DNA of 26,715 nucleotides, taken from assembly GCA_002729015.1 (NCBI GenBank), contig PBVO01000045.1, forward strand, positions 25,976-52,690. The letters run 5' to 3'. Position numbers and translations under genes: made by a program. Positions 16,996 through 25,691 of this stretch are shown here, one piece after another. Origin of the DNA: Candidatus Poribacteria bacterium. GTDB lineage: Bacteria; Poribacteria; WGA-4E; UBA9662. Position 1 is the stretch's first letter; the number at the start of each line of letters is the position of its first letter. Under the pieces are notes generated by a model, which saw only the letters and a program-made list of their open reading frames with translations, ran no database searches and was not told the origin of the DNA.

Positions 16996-17379
16996 TTAAG
17001 TATAAACTTGATCAGGTTCAAAGACTTTCTGACCCACGATCTTAGTTTGTTCTCCTGCCATGGAAATTTCTCTGAAGAAACAGGAATTATATCCCATATG
17101 ACAGGCTCCTCCCTTCTGCTCCACCTTTATCAATAAAGCGTCGCCGTCGCAATCCACCGAAACTGACTTGACTGTTTGCGTATGTCCAGAGGTCTGTCCC
17201 TTAATCCAGAATTCTTGTCGCGACCTGCTCCAGAAACAAGCGAGGTTCCCAACTATTGTTTTTTTTACGGCTTCTCGATTCATGTAGGCAACCATCAGAA
17301 CTTGGTTAGTATTAATATCCTGAACGACTGCAGTAATTAAGCCTTTCTCATCGAATTTTAGTTGATCTAGAATCTCCAT
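16996..17379 (-). CDS. hisI: Phosphoribosyl-AMP cyclohydrolase
   Basis: A 127-residue enzyme that opens the adenine ring of phosphoribosyl-AMP, the third step of histidine synthesis. Diagnostic motifs are [20 protein letters not shown] (about 49-68), the metal-binding [11 protein letters not shown] (about 76-86) and [12 protein letters not shown] (about 90-101) with Cys93 and Cys100 as zinc ligands. It is the single-domain form with no fused HisE. AAGGA lies 4 bases before the ATG. It is the first gene after the long structured leader and is linked to trpE and trpG, so histidine and tryptophan enzymes appear to share a promoter. Both pathways use PRPP-derived metabolites, but why only this his gene is here is not apparent. 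Confidence 0.95.
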   Translation of the reverse strand: MEILDQLKFDEKGLITAVVQDINTNQVLMVAYMNREAVKKTIVGNLACFWSRSRQEFWIKGQTSGHTQTVKSVSVDCDGDALLIKVEQKGGACHMGYNSCFFREISMAGEQTKIVGQKVFEPDQVYT

Positions 17380-17402
17380 ATTTTCCTTATGAAACTGAAT
17401 GC

Positions 17403-17458
17403 AAACAAAAAGCCGCAGGCTGTTCCCACAACAATGGTGGGATTATACCTACGGCTTA
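17403..17458 (-). terminator. Intrinsic terminator within the hisI-trpEG leader (attenuator-like)
   Basis: On the minus strand an 11-bp stem (AAGCCGTAGG with CCTGCGGCTT, one G-U pair) encloses an inner hairpin CCCAC/GTGGG (17425-17429/17437-17441) and is followed by TTTTTGTTT. It ends only 24 bases before the hisI ATG and well after the promoter at 17641-17669. A terminator in that place is what an attenuated operon would have. Confidence 0.75.
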
Positions 17459-17640
17459 CTACTTACTCTGTATTAGTCAGGAATAGACTCAATCTCTACT
17501 CACACGCCAGCACAAGTTCAAAAATCTAACACCAATGATGGAATAGGCAAACAGCCGATTTTATGAATAGATCCGTCCGAAAGGTGTTCGCTTAGCAATA
17601 CTTGACTTAGTTAGTTAAAAACTACTCACGAGTAAAATTT
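17404..17640 (-). ncRNA. Structured leader RNA of hisI-trpEG, class not recognised
   Basis: About 230 bases of leader lie between the promoter and the terminator. A stem AACACC/GGTGTT (17528-17533 with 17583-17588) is visible, and 17553-17557 (CGGCT on the transcript) is complementary to the left arm of the terminator, so it could act as an antiterminator. I found no short frame with tandem Trp or His codons, no T-box sequence (TGGNACCGCG) and no regular GAG/TAG repeats of TRAP type. A TTG-started frame of about 26 codons exists near 17595 but has no Trp or His cluster useful for attenuation. It may be a riboswitch-like leader or an independent small RNA. The 17670-17794 stretch before the sulfatase gene holds nothing else I can assign. 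Confidence 0.5.
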
Positions 17641-17669
17641 AGATTATCATACGAAATTCTATCTGTCAA
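17641..17669 (-). promoter_or_regulatory. Sigma-70 promoter of hisI-trpE-trpG
   Basis: On the minus strand TTGACA (17664-17669) is followed after exactly 17 bases by TAATCT (17641-17646). The -35 is perfect and the -10 matches at four of six positions, with an A-T-rich spacer. Transcription would start near 17634, giving a leader of about 255 bases before hisI. Confidence 0.65.
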
Positions 17670-17794
17670 TAGTGCGACATACATCCAAATCGCAAGCTAG
17701 ACTTTAGGCAGTGGGTATTATACAATCTCTTTCCACTACTACCCCATATCAATATCAAAGTTGACAATCCTTGAAAACAAGGAGCAGAAGATTT

Positions 17795-19153
17795 ATGAAT
17801 CAGCCTAATTTTATTATTTTTCTTACTGATGATCAGGGTTATGGAGACCTATCTTGTATGGGAGCTACAGATTTTCGCACACCGAATTTGGACCGTATGG
17901 CAAATAGTGGTGTTCGGTTTACTGACTGGTATTCTAATTCACCTGTTTGCTCTCCTTCACGTGCTGCTTTATTGACCGGACGATATCCAGGTAACGCCGG
18001 CGTACGATCGATTTTGGCTGGTCACCGAACAGCCACTGGTTTACCATCCGAAGTACCTACTATCGCTTACGCATTGAAAAAGCTAGGATATTACACTGCA
18101 ATGTCAGGTAAATGGCATCTTGGGTTGGCTGATGGATCTCGGCCAGAAAACCATAGCTTTGACGATTGGTTCGGTTTTATGGCGGGTTGTATCGATTTTT
18201 ATTCACATATCTTTTACTGGGAGATGAATCGAGATGGAAGATCACAATTTCATGATTTATGGGAAAATGGAACTGAGATTTACCGAGACGGTGAATATTT
18301 CACTGAGTTGATCACGGAATACGCAGTCAAGTATATTCGCGAATCTATTAGACGAAACAAGCCTTTTTTCCTGTATATACCTTACAATGCTCCACATTAC
18401 CCAATGCATGCACCTGCTAAATATGTAGAACGGTTTCCAAAATTAAGTTGGGATCGGCAAATTATGGCTGCTATGTTATCAGCCGTAGACGACAGTGTAG
18501 GCCAAATTCTTAACGAAGTGGAGCGACAAGGTTTGTTAGACAATACTTTTACTTATTTCCAGAGCGATAATGGTCCATCTCGTGAGACTCGAAATTGGTT
18601 AGATGGAACTCAAGACCCTTATTATGGCGGATCAGCTGGCCGGTTGAAAGGTCATAAATTTAGCTTATATGATGGAGGCATACGTTCGCCTGGAATTATG
18701 AGTTGGCCCGATAGAATCCCACCGCTTCAGGTCATTAGCGAACCAGGAGTAGCCATGGATGTATTTCCGACTTTCGTTTCAGCAGCTGGTGGTAATATGT
18801 CTGATTATCAACTAGATGGAAAAAATATTTTGCCAATGTTAACTGATGGGGAGCCTTCTCCACATGAAGCCATATTTTGGGAGATGGGAGCACAGACAGC
18901 AGTCCGGCGAGGGAAGTGGAAGTTAGTATTGAAAGGTCAGTTAGTCGAAGGGACATCAGCAGAAAATGAAGTTCACTTAGCTAACTTGGAAACTGATATG
19001 GAAGAACGAAACAATCTGAAAGACGAATACCCAGACCTGACGGCTGCATTGACCCAACTCGCTCAAACTTGGAGGGAAGAAATTGAGGATCGTTGGCAGA
19101 ATGAGTGGTTGCCAAAATCTAATGGCACTACAGGACACGTTACCCAAAAATGA
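17795..19153 (+). CDS. Sulfatase, formylglycine-dependent
   Basis: A 452-residue sulfatase with all key motifs. The metal site is [16 protein letters not shown] (about 6-21), the formylglycine signature is [15 protein letters not shown] (Cys52), GKWHLG follows, and [11 protein letters not shown] holds the later Asp-Asn metal pair. The C-terminal subdomain is short. The first residues run straight into the catalytic strand, so no signal peptide is present and the enzyme is probably cytosolic. AAGGAG (17779-17784) lies 10 bases before the ATG at 17795; an in-frame TTG at 17771 lies upstream of that site and is unlikely. It overlaps or abuts the fucosidase gene, so it probably removes sulfate from the same glycan. 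Activity requires a formylglycine-generating enzyme or anSME, not seen here. Confidence 0.94.
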   Translation: MNQPNFIIFLTDDQGYGDLSCMGATDFRTPNLDRMANSGVRFTDWYSNSPVCSPSRAALLTGRYPGNAGVRSILAGHRTATGLPSEVPTIAYALKKLGYYTAMSGKWHLGLADGSRPENHSFDDWFGFMAGCIDFYSHIFYWEMNRDGRSQFHDLWENGTEIYRDGEYFTELITEYAVKYIRESIRRNKPFFLYIPYNAPHYPMHAPAKYVERFPKLSWDRQIMAAMLSAVDDSVGQILNEVERQGLLDNTFTYFQSDNGPSRETRNWLDGTQDPYYGGSAGRLKGHKFSLYDGGIRSPGIMSWPDRIPPLQVISEPGVAMDVFPTFVSAAGGNMSDYQLDGKNILPMLTDGEPSPHEAIFWEMGAQTAVRRGKWKLVLKGQLVEGTSAENEVHLANLETDMEERNNLKDEYPDLTAALTQLAQTWREEIEDRWQNEWLPKSNGTTGHVTQK

Positions 19154-19164
19154 GAGAATGTAGT

Positions 19165-21483
19165 ATGAGTAATAAAAATCAGATTTGGTACCGAAAACCA
19201 GCTAAAGAATGGTTTGAAGCTGTACCGATTGGTAATGGTCGGCTAGGAGCCATGGTGTTTGGTCAAGTAGGCTGTGAAAAAATCCAAATTAACGAAGATA
19301 GTTTGTGGAGTGGCCAACCCATTGAGCGCGAAAATCCAGTGGCACTCGAGAATCTACCAATAGCTAGAAAATTGCTGTTTTCCGGTAATTACATGGATGC
19401 AGAACATTTAGTTAAAGAAAAAATCATGGGCTTGAGAATTGAAAAAGGTATCCATACTTATCAAACTCTAGGAGATTTGACTCTCGATTTTCAAAATGAT
19501 AACGCCCACTCTGATTCTTGTGTTCCTTCGATCTACCGACGTAGCCTAGATCTAGATACTGCTGTTGCTACTACCGAATACCAAATAAATCAAGTCAATT
19601 ACAAGCGAGAAGTATTCTCTAGTTTCGTTGATCAGGCTATTATAGTTCATTTGACCTTAAGTCAAGGGGACTTATCAACATACGTAACCTTGTCTCGAGC
19701 AGACAATCCTGACATCTCAATTGAAGGTGAAACCATTACTATCTCAGGACAAGCGATTGGAGAGGGCGGAGAGGAACATGCTGTCGGTGTTAAATATGTT
19801 GCTCGGTTAGCAGTTGATATTGATAATGGCCAAATCACAGCTGATGGTGCCGGGGTGTTGGTATCAGGAGCCTCTGAAGTCACTATTACTATAACGGCAG
19901 CAACTAGTTATTGGGGAAAAGACCCGATGCTGATTACTAGACAGCAAATGGAATTGGCCCGTACAAGAACCTTTGAAGAACTAAAGGGTCGTCATGTAAA
20001 AGAACATCAACGTTTGTTCAGAAGGGTAAATTTAAGTATAAAGACAGATCCTAATGAAACTGATTATCTTCCGACAGACGAACGCTTACAAGCTTTTCAA
20101 ACTGGGCCTGACGATCCAACCTTGTTGGCCCTGTATTTTCAATTTGGTCGTTATTTGCTAATATCCAGTTCTCGGACTGGTAGTTTACCTGCTAATCTTC
20201 AAGGAATATGGGAACCAGGATTGTCCCCTCCGTGGAATTCTGACTACCATATTAACATTAATCTACAGATGAACTATTGGCCAGCGGAGGTCTGTAACTT
20301 ATCTGAATGCCATCAACCATTTTTTGATTTTATCGACCGGTTACAAGAACGAGGAGAAATTACAGCAAAAAAAATGTATGGGTGTCGGGGTTTTGTTGCA
20401 CATCATACTACCGATGCTCTTTTATTTACTAGTGCGATTGGCGATCCAATATACGGTATGTGGGCAATGGGTGCAGGTTGGTGTTGTCGCCATTTATGGG
20501 AACATTACTTATATGGGGGTAACGAAGAGTTTTTGGCTTGTACTGCTTATCCAATCATGAAACAAGCGGCATTGTTCTTCGTCGATTACCTTTCAGAACA
20601 TCCTCAAACTGGATACTTAGTCTCTGGACCATCTAGTTCACCCGAGAATAGCTTCCTGACTAGAAACGGCCAAGTTGCGCATCTCACAATGGGTTCAACT
20701 ATGGATCACCAAATCATTCGCGATTCATTTGATAGTTGTATTCAGGCTAGCCAAATTCTTGGGATTGATGACGATTTTCGTGAAAGGTTGAAAAGTGTGA
20801 AAGATCGATTGCCACCTAATTCCATCGGAAGTGATGGTCGACTGATGGAATGGACAGAAGAGTTCGAAGAACCGGAACCTGGGCATCGTCATATCTCTCA
20901 TTTATTTGCTTTACACCCTGGGGAGCAAATTTCGCCTATTCGCACTCCTGATTTAGCCGAAGCTTGCAGAAAGACATTGGTACATAGATTACTTCACGGT
21001 GGCGGACACACTGGCTGGAGTAGAGCATGGATTATTAATTTTTATGCACGGTTGCTTGATGGAAACTCGGCGTACCAACACCTTCTGGCACTATTACGTC
21101 AATCAACACTTCCCAATTTATTTGACGATCACCCACCTTTTCAAATTGATGGAAATTTCGGTGGTTGTGCAGGTATAGCTGAAATGCTTCTGCAAAGTCA
21201 AAATAGTGAAATACATCTTTTGCCAGCATTACCAGATGTTTGGAAAGAAGGTACAGTTTCGGGGTTAAGGGCTAGAGGTGGGTTTGAAGTTGATATCAGC
21301 TGGAAAAATGGAAAAATCTTGTGTGCGATGATAAAATCTGATCTGGGTCGTTCATGTCAAGTCCGAGCCAGTAATCCATTGAAAGTTACCGTTTCAGATA
21401 AACCTGTTTCAGTCGAGATAATTAATGAAGCGACTATTCGGTTTTCAACTGAGAGCAATGTTACCTACAAGTTGCAGGTTTGA
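19165..21483 (+). CDS. GH95-family alpha-L-fucosidase
   Basis: A protein of about 772 residues of glycoside hydrolase family 95, inverting enzymes that release alpha-1,2-linked L-fucose or in some cases L-galactose. The N-terminal beta domain starts [20 protein letters not shown] followed by LGAMVFG and NEDSLWSG, a family hallmark. The catalytic barrel has [12 protein letters not shown] (Asn pair about 364 and 366), PSSSPEN (Glu about 494), [15 protein letters not shown] and FQIDGNFGG (Asp about 662). These appear to match the catalytic Asn, Glu and Asp known for the family, but that needs alignment. No signal peptide is seen. An ATG at 19150 overlaps the sulfatase stop; ATG 19165 has GAGAG 8 bases upstream and is preferred. 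Linkage to the sulfatase suggests sulfated-fucose substrates. Confidence 0.93.
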   Translation: MSNKNQIWYRKPAKEWFEAVPIGNGRLGAMVFGQVGCEKIQINEDSLWSGQPIERENPVALENLPIARKLLFSGNYMDAEHLVKEKIMGLRIEKGIHTYQTLGDLTLDFQNDNAHSDSCVPSIYRRSLDLDTAVATTEYQINQVNYKREVFSSFVDQAIIVHLTLSQGDLSTYVTLSRADNPDISIEGETITISGQAIGEGGEEHAVGVKYVARLAVDIDNGQITADGAGVLVSGASEVTITITAATSYWGKDPMLITRQQMELARTRTFEELKGRHVKEHQRLFRRVNLSIKTDPNETDYLPTDERLQAFQTGPDDPTLLALYFQFGRYLLISSSRTGSLPANLQGIWEPGLSPPWNSDYHININLQMNYWPAEVCNLSECHQPFFDFIDRLQERGEITAKKMYGCRGFVAHHTTDALLFTSAIGDPIYGMWAMGAGWCCRHLWEHYLYGGNEEFLACTAYPIMKQAALFFVDYLSEHPQTGYLVSGPSSSPENSFLTRNGQVAHLTMGSTMDHQIIRDSFDSCIQASQILGIDDDFRERLKSVKDRLPPNSIGSDGRLMEWTEEFEEPEPGHRHISHLFALHPGEQISPIRTPDLAEACRKTLVHRLLHGGGHTGWSRAWIINFYARLLDGNSAYQHLLALLRQSTLPNLFDDHPPFQIDGNFGGCAGIAEMLLQSQNSEIHLLPALPDVWKEGTVSGLRARGGFEVDISWKNGKILCAMIKSDLGRSCQVRASNPLKVTVSDKPVSVEIINEATIRFSTESNVTYKLQV

Positions 21484-22117
21484 TTATAAATTTCCGAAAA
21501 CATTATTACGCAACGTACTGACTTAATTTTTTAAGATATAGTAATTTCTTTTATGAAGTTCAGGAAGACTTCTGTGAGGTAATTTTACCAGACGTTGACA
21601 CGATTGTTTTTATCTTGGTTACGAATTAGTTGGGCAGAGGCGAGATGTATTTAAGTTTCGTGGTCAGAAAAAAACGGTATAGGGCTCTAGGCACGGTAAG
21701 TATTACGAAAAGAGCTCGTTAAAATTTAATCTGCAGCCACAAAACAAACGGAAAGGACTTGTATTCCAGCACAAAAATTAACAATAGTATTCCCGCTTGG
21801 TTAGAGCGGTTTTATATATAAAATTATAGTGTGGAAATAGAATATTCTTGGTTAACATAATTTTAGTTAGGTGAAATCGCCCCAGCTACTTATTTTGGTG
21901 AGTTTTACTCGGAAATCAAAATCGTGGAAAAAAGTAGTTGATTGACCTTATATTGAGTCAAATATAGCTCGTTTTATATTCATATACCGTTATAAAAAGC
22001 ATTCAGCTTAGGAAAATTAGCGGATTGGCGTGGCTTTCAAGAAATGCATTTTTTTTCCAAGTCTTTATAAGCATACTAGAAGGACTTATCAGACAAAAGA
22101 CGGATTAGTCATAATTT
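21484..22117 (+). other. 634-base gap without a recognised gene
   Basis: No long open frame or familiar RNA is visible on either strand. It holds several small hairpins: GAAGT/ACTTC near 21555, an imperfect stem joining 21682-21688 and 21711-21717 around an inner GTAA/TTAC, and the terminator-like CCGCT/AGCGG at 21793-21809. A weak promoter-like pair TTGAGT and TATATT (16-base spacer) occurs near 21954-21981, upstream of the small membrane-protein gene. The sequence is AT-rich and could be decayed coding DNA or a small RNA locus. Confidence 0.5.
21793..21813 (+). terminator. Weak intrinsic terminator candidate
   Basis: CCGCT (21793-21797) pairs with AGCGG (21805-21809) around a 7-base loop and is followed by TTTT. 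The stem is short. It lies 310 bases after the fucosidase stop, so it may belong to an unseen small RNA rather than to that gene. Confidence 0.3.
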
Positions 22118-22498
22118 ATGAGTCGATCTTCTTCATTTTTAGGTTACTATCGTCGTCTGTTCGTTTTTGTATGTACGTGTGTGTTGCTAGTCGCACTTTT
22201 GTGTGGAGTTACCTACCGTCAGCTAGGCGGCCATAACGGTGCTAGATATTGGATGGCAGGGAGAGCACTAGATGCTTTAGAAGTAAAAGTTCTACGCAAC
22301 CGGCCCGACGACATATCAGTTGAGCAAGTCACTACAAACTTTCAAATCATCCGTGATGCCAATCGGGAACAAACAATTGATCTTGACAAACTATACTCTG
22401 CACTTCGAGGCTACCAAACCAAATTTTGGCGTAATAAGCCTTCAAATGATCAAGTTCGACAGTTTCTTTCAGATCTAACTAATGCTACCCGTGAATAG
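22118..22498 (+). CDS. Small membrane-anchored protein of unknown function
   Basis: A 126-residue protein with a basic N-terminus and one strong hydrophobic segment (about 14-33), either a membrane anchor or an uncleaved signal. The remaining 90 residues are polar and predicted helical, with no Cys after the membrane segment and no motif I recognise. Segments such as DDISVEQVTTNFQIIRDANR and GYQTKFWRNKPSNDQVRQFL suggest a compact helical domain outside the cytoplasm. The ATG has only a distant GGA upstream. It follows the 634-base gap and converges with the matrixin-like gene, so it is probably a single transcription unit. Coding is supported by the TM-plus-soluble layout and by the absence of a competing frame. 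Confidence 0.6.
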   Translation: MSRSSSFLGYYRRLFVFVCTCVLLVALLCGVTYRQLGGHNGARYWMAGRALDALEVKVLRNRPDDISVEQVTTNFQIIRDANREQTIDLDKLYSALRGYQTKFWRNKPSNDQVRQFLSDLTNATRE

Positions 22499-22527
22499 AT
22501 AGGCCTACGAGCTTTACATTTTTACTA

Positions 22528-24264
22528 CTAACATGTCGACTTTTGTTCATTTTTCTTGCGTTTTAGTAATGCTATAACGAGGGAAAAACTGAGGAGTGCA
22601 AGTATGATCGGTAACGTGCGTTCCAATTTTCGCCCTTTTTCATATTCGTTGATTTCCCTCAAATAGTCTTGAGCATCTGAATGATTTGGGTTTAATTCTA
22701 GTGTATGATCGAAAGCCTTGTTAGCCGATTTTATTTGTCCTTGCGAGTACAAACTAATACCTAGATTATAGTAGGCAGATGCGTTTTTAGAATCATGTTC
22801 GATAACTTCAGAAAATGTTTTCGTTGCCTTTGAATAGTCTTCTTGCTTAAGATATTTCCATCCCTTAAGCAAAAGAGTTTCAACCAAATTATGTTGAGCT
22901 TCCCAACAATTAACATCATAATCTAACGATTTCCGATAATAGTCCATTGCTTTCTCCCATTTTTGCTGCCCAGCGACTTCTACCCCCAAATTATTGAGTG
23001 TAGCAGCTATACTAATCAATGCATCAATATGGTTTGGTTTAATCTGAAGTATGTCTTCATAAACTTGAAATGCTCGGTTATATAATTTCATCATTCCATA
23101 TGTAGAACCAAGGTCATACAAGAGAATAGACGAATTGGGGAAATCTTTTAATCCTTCGTTTAGAGTCTGAACTGCAGCATCTTTTTCACCTTTTTGTCGC
23201 TGATCCAGCGCTTTGTGATGATAAGCTGCGACCATATTTCTCCTCAGTAATTCTGATTCAGGATCGGCACGTAAGGCTTGACCTAGGTAAGTAAGTGCTA
23301 AATCATAATTTCCTTGTAAAATATAGGTGGTTCCGATTGCTCCGAGTTTTTTAGCCGTTGGTTGACCATCTACTGACCGAAAATAATCTTTCAGTGCTAA
23401 TTCGTAATCAGAACCTTGTTGGCGAATCTGCGCCATTTGCCAAGCTACCTTTTTGGCCAGTGGGTTAATTGTAATAGCTTTTTGAAAAACAGACATTGCC
23501 AATTCATAATCTCCTAAGTCCATGTGTATTAAACCAATAGCGTAAAGATGTTCAGCTATGTTAGCTTGTTTTGTAAGAGCTGTTTTTAAGGCTTTTAGTG
23601 AGGATTGGTGAAGTGAAGAACCGACCGGCTCCTTTAGTAATTGATTAACAGTTGCGACATCTCGTGCAGATAATTTTTTAACTACCGGTTGATAATACAT
23701 GATATCGCTAGATTTGCTACTATGTCCCCATAAGCCTATGGCATGTCCAATTTCGTGGAGTAGAATGGTACGGAGGTCTTCAGGTTGTAAAAAGTCAATT
23801 TGTTTAGCCTGTCGGACAAAAATCTCGATTTCTACTTGGATTTCTGTTCTGTGTCCATTTGGGTCTGGCCGAATCAAAACTGATTCTCCACCATGTGGAT
23901 GTAAACCTCCGATCTGACGATGATGGTTCCACAATATATGGATATTGGCAGATTTTTTATCTGAGATAAAGGAAAATTCCAGTCCTGTTGCTATTTCCCA
24001 TTGTTGAAAAGACTCAATGAGAATTTGTCTGTAAACATCTGTCAGATTTCGACTTACTGAAATTGGTGCGATAAAGACTGAAATTGTGGATTTGTTGAAG
24101 TGTGTTAATCTGCCATTAGTAAACATAGCACACCGCCCTAAATAATCATCATCAGCTGTTTTGGAAATAGGGAATCTCTGTGCGAATGAATTAGGTATAC
24201 AAAGGTAATAAACGAAAAGTCCGATTAAGATAGACTGCTTCAATCGGAGAGGAAGTACATTCAT
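22528..24264 (-). CDS. Matrixin-like metalloprotease with TPR repeats and C-terminal TM anchor
   Basis: About 578 residues from the ATG at 24264. Order: signal peptide (about 1-29, ending NSFAQ); metzincin protease domain with HEIGHAIGLWGH (about 170-181) and the Met-turn DIMYY (Met about 189); six or more TPRs (about 215-540), for example GDYELAMSVFQKAITINP, GNYDLALTYLGQALRADP and GQIKSANKAFDHTLELNP; and a C-terminal membrane helix followed by a basic tail (about 552-578). All zinc ligands are present, so it should be an active extracytoplasmic protease held on the membrane. The frame extends to a GTG at 24336, but that adds 24 residues before the signal peptide and has no ribosome site, so I prefer 24264, although its site is also poor. 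The joining of protease and TPRs is unusual. Confidence 0.85.
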   Translation of the reverse strand: MNVLPLRLKQSILIGLFVYYLCIPNSFAQRFPISKTADDDYLGRCAMFTNGRLTHFNKSTISVFIAPISVSRNLTDVYRQILIESFQQWEIATGLEFSFISDKKSANIHILWNHHRQIGGLHPHGGESVLIRPDPNGHRTEIQVEIEIFVRQAKQIDFLQPEDLRTILLHEIGHAIGLWGHSSKSSDIMYYQPVVKKLSARDVATVNQLLKEPVGSSLHQSSLKALKTALTKQANIAEHLYAIGLIHMDLGDYELAMSVFQKAITINPLAKKVAWQMAQIRQQGSDYELALKDYFRSVDGQPTAKKLGAIGTTYILQGNYDLALTYLGQALRADPESELLRRNMVAAYHHKALDQRQKGEKDAAVQTLNEGLKDFPNSSILLYDLGSTYGMMKLYNRAFQVYEDILQIKPNHIDALISIAATLNNLGVEVAGQQKWEKAMDYYRKSLDYDVNCWEAQHNLVETLLLKGWKYLKQEDYSKATKTFSEVIEHDSKNASAYYNLGISLYSQGQIKSANKAFDHTLELNPNHSDAQDYLREINEYEKGRKLERTLPIILALLSFSLVIALLKRKKNEQKSTC

Positions 24265-24348
24265 TTTCAAACTATACCAGCTTTTATATTTCAACAGTTC
24301 AAAGGCGCTGGATGGTAGTATTACTAAATTAAACACGAAGGTATTATA

Positions 24349-24957
24349 ATGAATGTTTTCACCTTACAAGATTTTATTCGAAACGGTTATGTGATCCTAA
24401 AACCTGATTTTCCTGATGAATTACATCAAATAATTCACAGGAAAACCCAGTTGGCTGTCAAAAATGGAAACCCCGGCAACAAAATTTTTGAGCAAATACC
24501 GGAATTACATAAAATATTTGATCATGTAGAAATTCGACAGACACTGAGTCAAATAGTGGGAGATAACTACATTATGCACCCACATCGGCACTGTCATGTC
24601 AATCCACCGAACAGTAATGGACAAGAATTGCATCAAGATGGAACGCCTCGCCAATTCTCTGGTTGGAATCATCCTTGGCGACGTCATCATCATCTACGTT
24701 TAGCAATGGCTTTTTACTATCCTCATGATGTCTCAGAAACGATGGGGGGAACTAGTATTATTCCGTCTAGCCAGTACTACAACAATCGTCATTCAAAAGA
24801 TGATCGAGTAGAGTTTAAGATTGTAGGTAGTCCTGGAACGATAGCAATCGTTCACTATGACATTTGGCATCGAGCCACTATCAATTCAACTAATTCACCT
24901 CGTTATATGATGAAATTTCTATTTCAGAGGTGTACTGAACCTTCATTAAAAAAATAA
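24349..24957 (+). CDS. Phytanoyl-CoA dioxygenase (PhyH) family protein
   Basis: A 202-residue Fe(II)/2-oxoglutarate-dependent dioxygenase of the PhyH family. The iron triad is His95 and Asp97 in ELHQDGTP and His174 in DIWHRA; Arg185 in SPRYMMKF is placed to bind 2-oxoglutarate. GGTSIIPSSQYYNN (about 133-146) is a typical core stretch. Bacterial relatives hydroxylate many small molecules, so the substrate is not predictable. The ATG has GAAGG 7 bases upstream. The frame ends TTA AAA AAA TAA; a -1 slip on that run continues into the HEAT frame downstream. Without the slip the protein stops soon after the catalytic core. The gene is divergent from the matrixin-like gene. Confidence 0.9.
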   Translation: MNVFTLQDFIRNGYVILKPDFPDELHQIIHRKTQLAVKNGNPGNKIFEQIPELHKIFDHVEIRQTLSQIVGDNYIMHPHRHCHVNPPNSNGQELHQDGTPRQFSGWNHPWRRHHHLRLAMAFYYPHDVSETMGGTSIIPSSQYYNNRHSKDDRVEFKIVGSPGTIAIVHYDIWHRATINSTNSPRYMMKFLFQRCTEPSLKK

Positions 24958-24986
24958 ATGATAGTCAGAAACCACCATTGTTTGAC
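24948..24986 (+). promoter_or_regulatory. Possible -1 ribosomal frameshift site: A AAA AAA heptamer plus hairpin
   Basis: The run of seven A (24948-24954) is phased as A AAA AAA in the PhyH frame and is followed at once by TAA (24955-24957). Nine bases after the run a small hairpin can form: GTC/GAC (24964-24966/24984-24986) and AAAC/GTTT (24969-24972/24980-24983). An outer pair ATGATA (24958-24963) with TATCAT further on is also possible. Slippery heptamer, adjacent stop and downstream structure are the parts of a programmed -1 site. The alternatives are transcriptional slippage or one missing A in the assembly. Confidence 0.5.
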
Positions 24987-25673
24987 CGCTCTGTTGATGA
25001 GTATCATTGGCATTGGTTTCATCGTCGACAAAAAAACTTCTGTAATGAAACAAACCTCTCACTTAATCACTCTACTAAAAGCCTAATTGAGAAATTGAGT
25101 GAGGATTCTCGAAGCATTGTCCAAACAAAGTCGATTTACCACCTGGCTCAAATTGGTGGTGAGGCTGTAGGTCAATTGATGGACGCATTACAAAATGGCC
25201 ACTCAGAGATACACCGATTGAATATTGCGACCTCTTTGAGTTCTATCGGTCAATCTAGTGTCTCTGGGCTCGAAGATGTTGTGAGATTTTCTGGCGATTG
25301 GTGGCTCAGAGCAACCGCAATAGACACTTTGGGGGATATCGGAGAATTGGAAAATGATAGCATCCTTTTGTTGGTCGAATCTTTATCAGATGACTCTGCA
25401 TGGGTACGTCGAAACGCAACATATGCACTCGGTACCGTTGCGCCCAAAGATTCTGAAGCCTTACCCGAATTGATTCTATCGACAAAAGATGAACATTCGT
25501 TTGTTCGAATTAATGCTTTAAAATCGTTGATTCGCATCTATCGATCGACAAAACAGAATGGTCGAGACTATTCAGAGATAATCACTGCCTATCAAGATGC
25601 CCTGAAGGATCAAAATAATCGAGTAGTTGAATATGCACGACAATACCTTAAGTTGATCGAACAACAATTTTAG
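24978..25673 (+). CDS. HEAT-repeat protein, probable C-terminal half of the PhyH protein
   Basis: A 231-residue frame with a Trp/His-rich start (DEYHWHWFHRRQKNF) and then HEAT-type repeats of about 30 residues, for example SIYHLAQIGGEAVGQLMDAL, RLNIATSLSSIGQSSVSGLE, LRATAIDTLGDIGELENDSI and VRRNATYALGTVAPKDSEAL. HEAT repeats bind proteins. The only possible start is a TTG at 24978 with no ribosome site. The frame is open back through 24954, where it meets the PhyH frame in the -1 phase. I recall PhyH proteins with a Trp-rich linker and HEAT repeats in one chain, so this is best read as the second half of a 441-residue protein. It could alternatively be a separate or dead gene. Confidence 0.75.
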   Translation: MFDRSVDEYHWHWFHRRQKNFCNETNLSLNHSTKSLIEKLSEDSRSIVQTKSIYHLAQIGGEAVGQLMDALQNGHSEIHRLNIATSLSSIGQSSVSGLEDVVRFSGDWWLRATAIDTLGDIGELENDSILLLVESLSDDSAWVRRNATYALGTVAPKDSEALPELILSTKDEHSFVRINALKSLIRIYRSTKQNGRDYSEIITAYQDALKDQNNRVVEYARQYLKLIEQQF

Positions 25674-25691
25674 ATCGTGTCAAAAACATTG

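Noticed and set aside
17403..17460. T-box riboswitch before hisI-trpEG
   Set aside because: The terminator region lacks the conserved TGGNACCGCG sequence and no specifier loop could be identified.
17560..17640. Classical Trp leader peptide
   Set aside because: The short frames in the leader contain no run of Trp (or His) codons.
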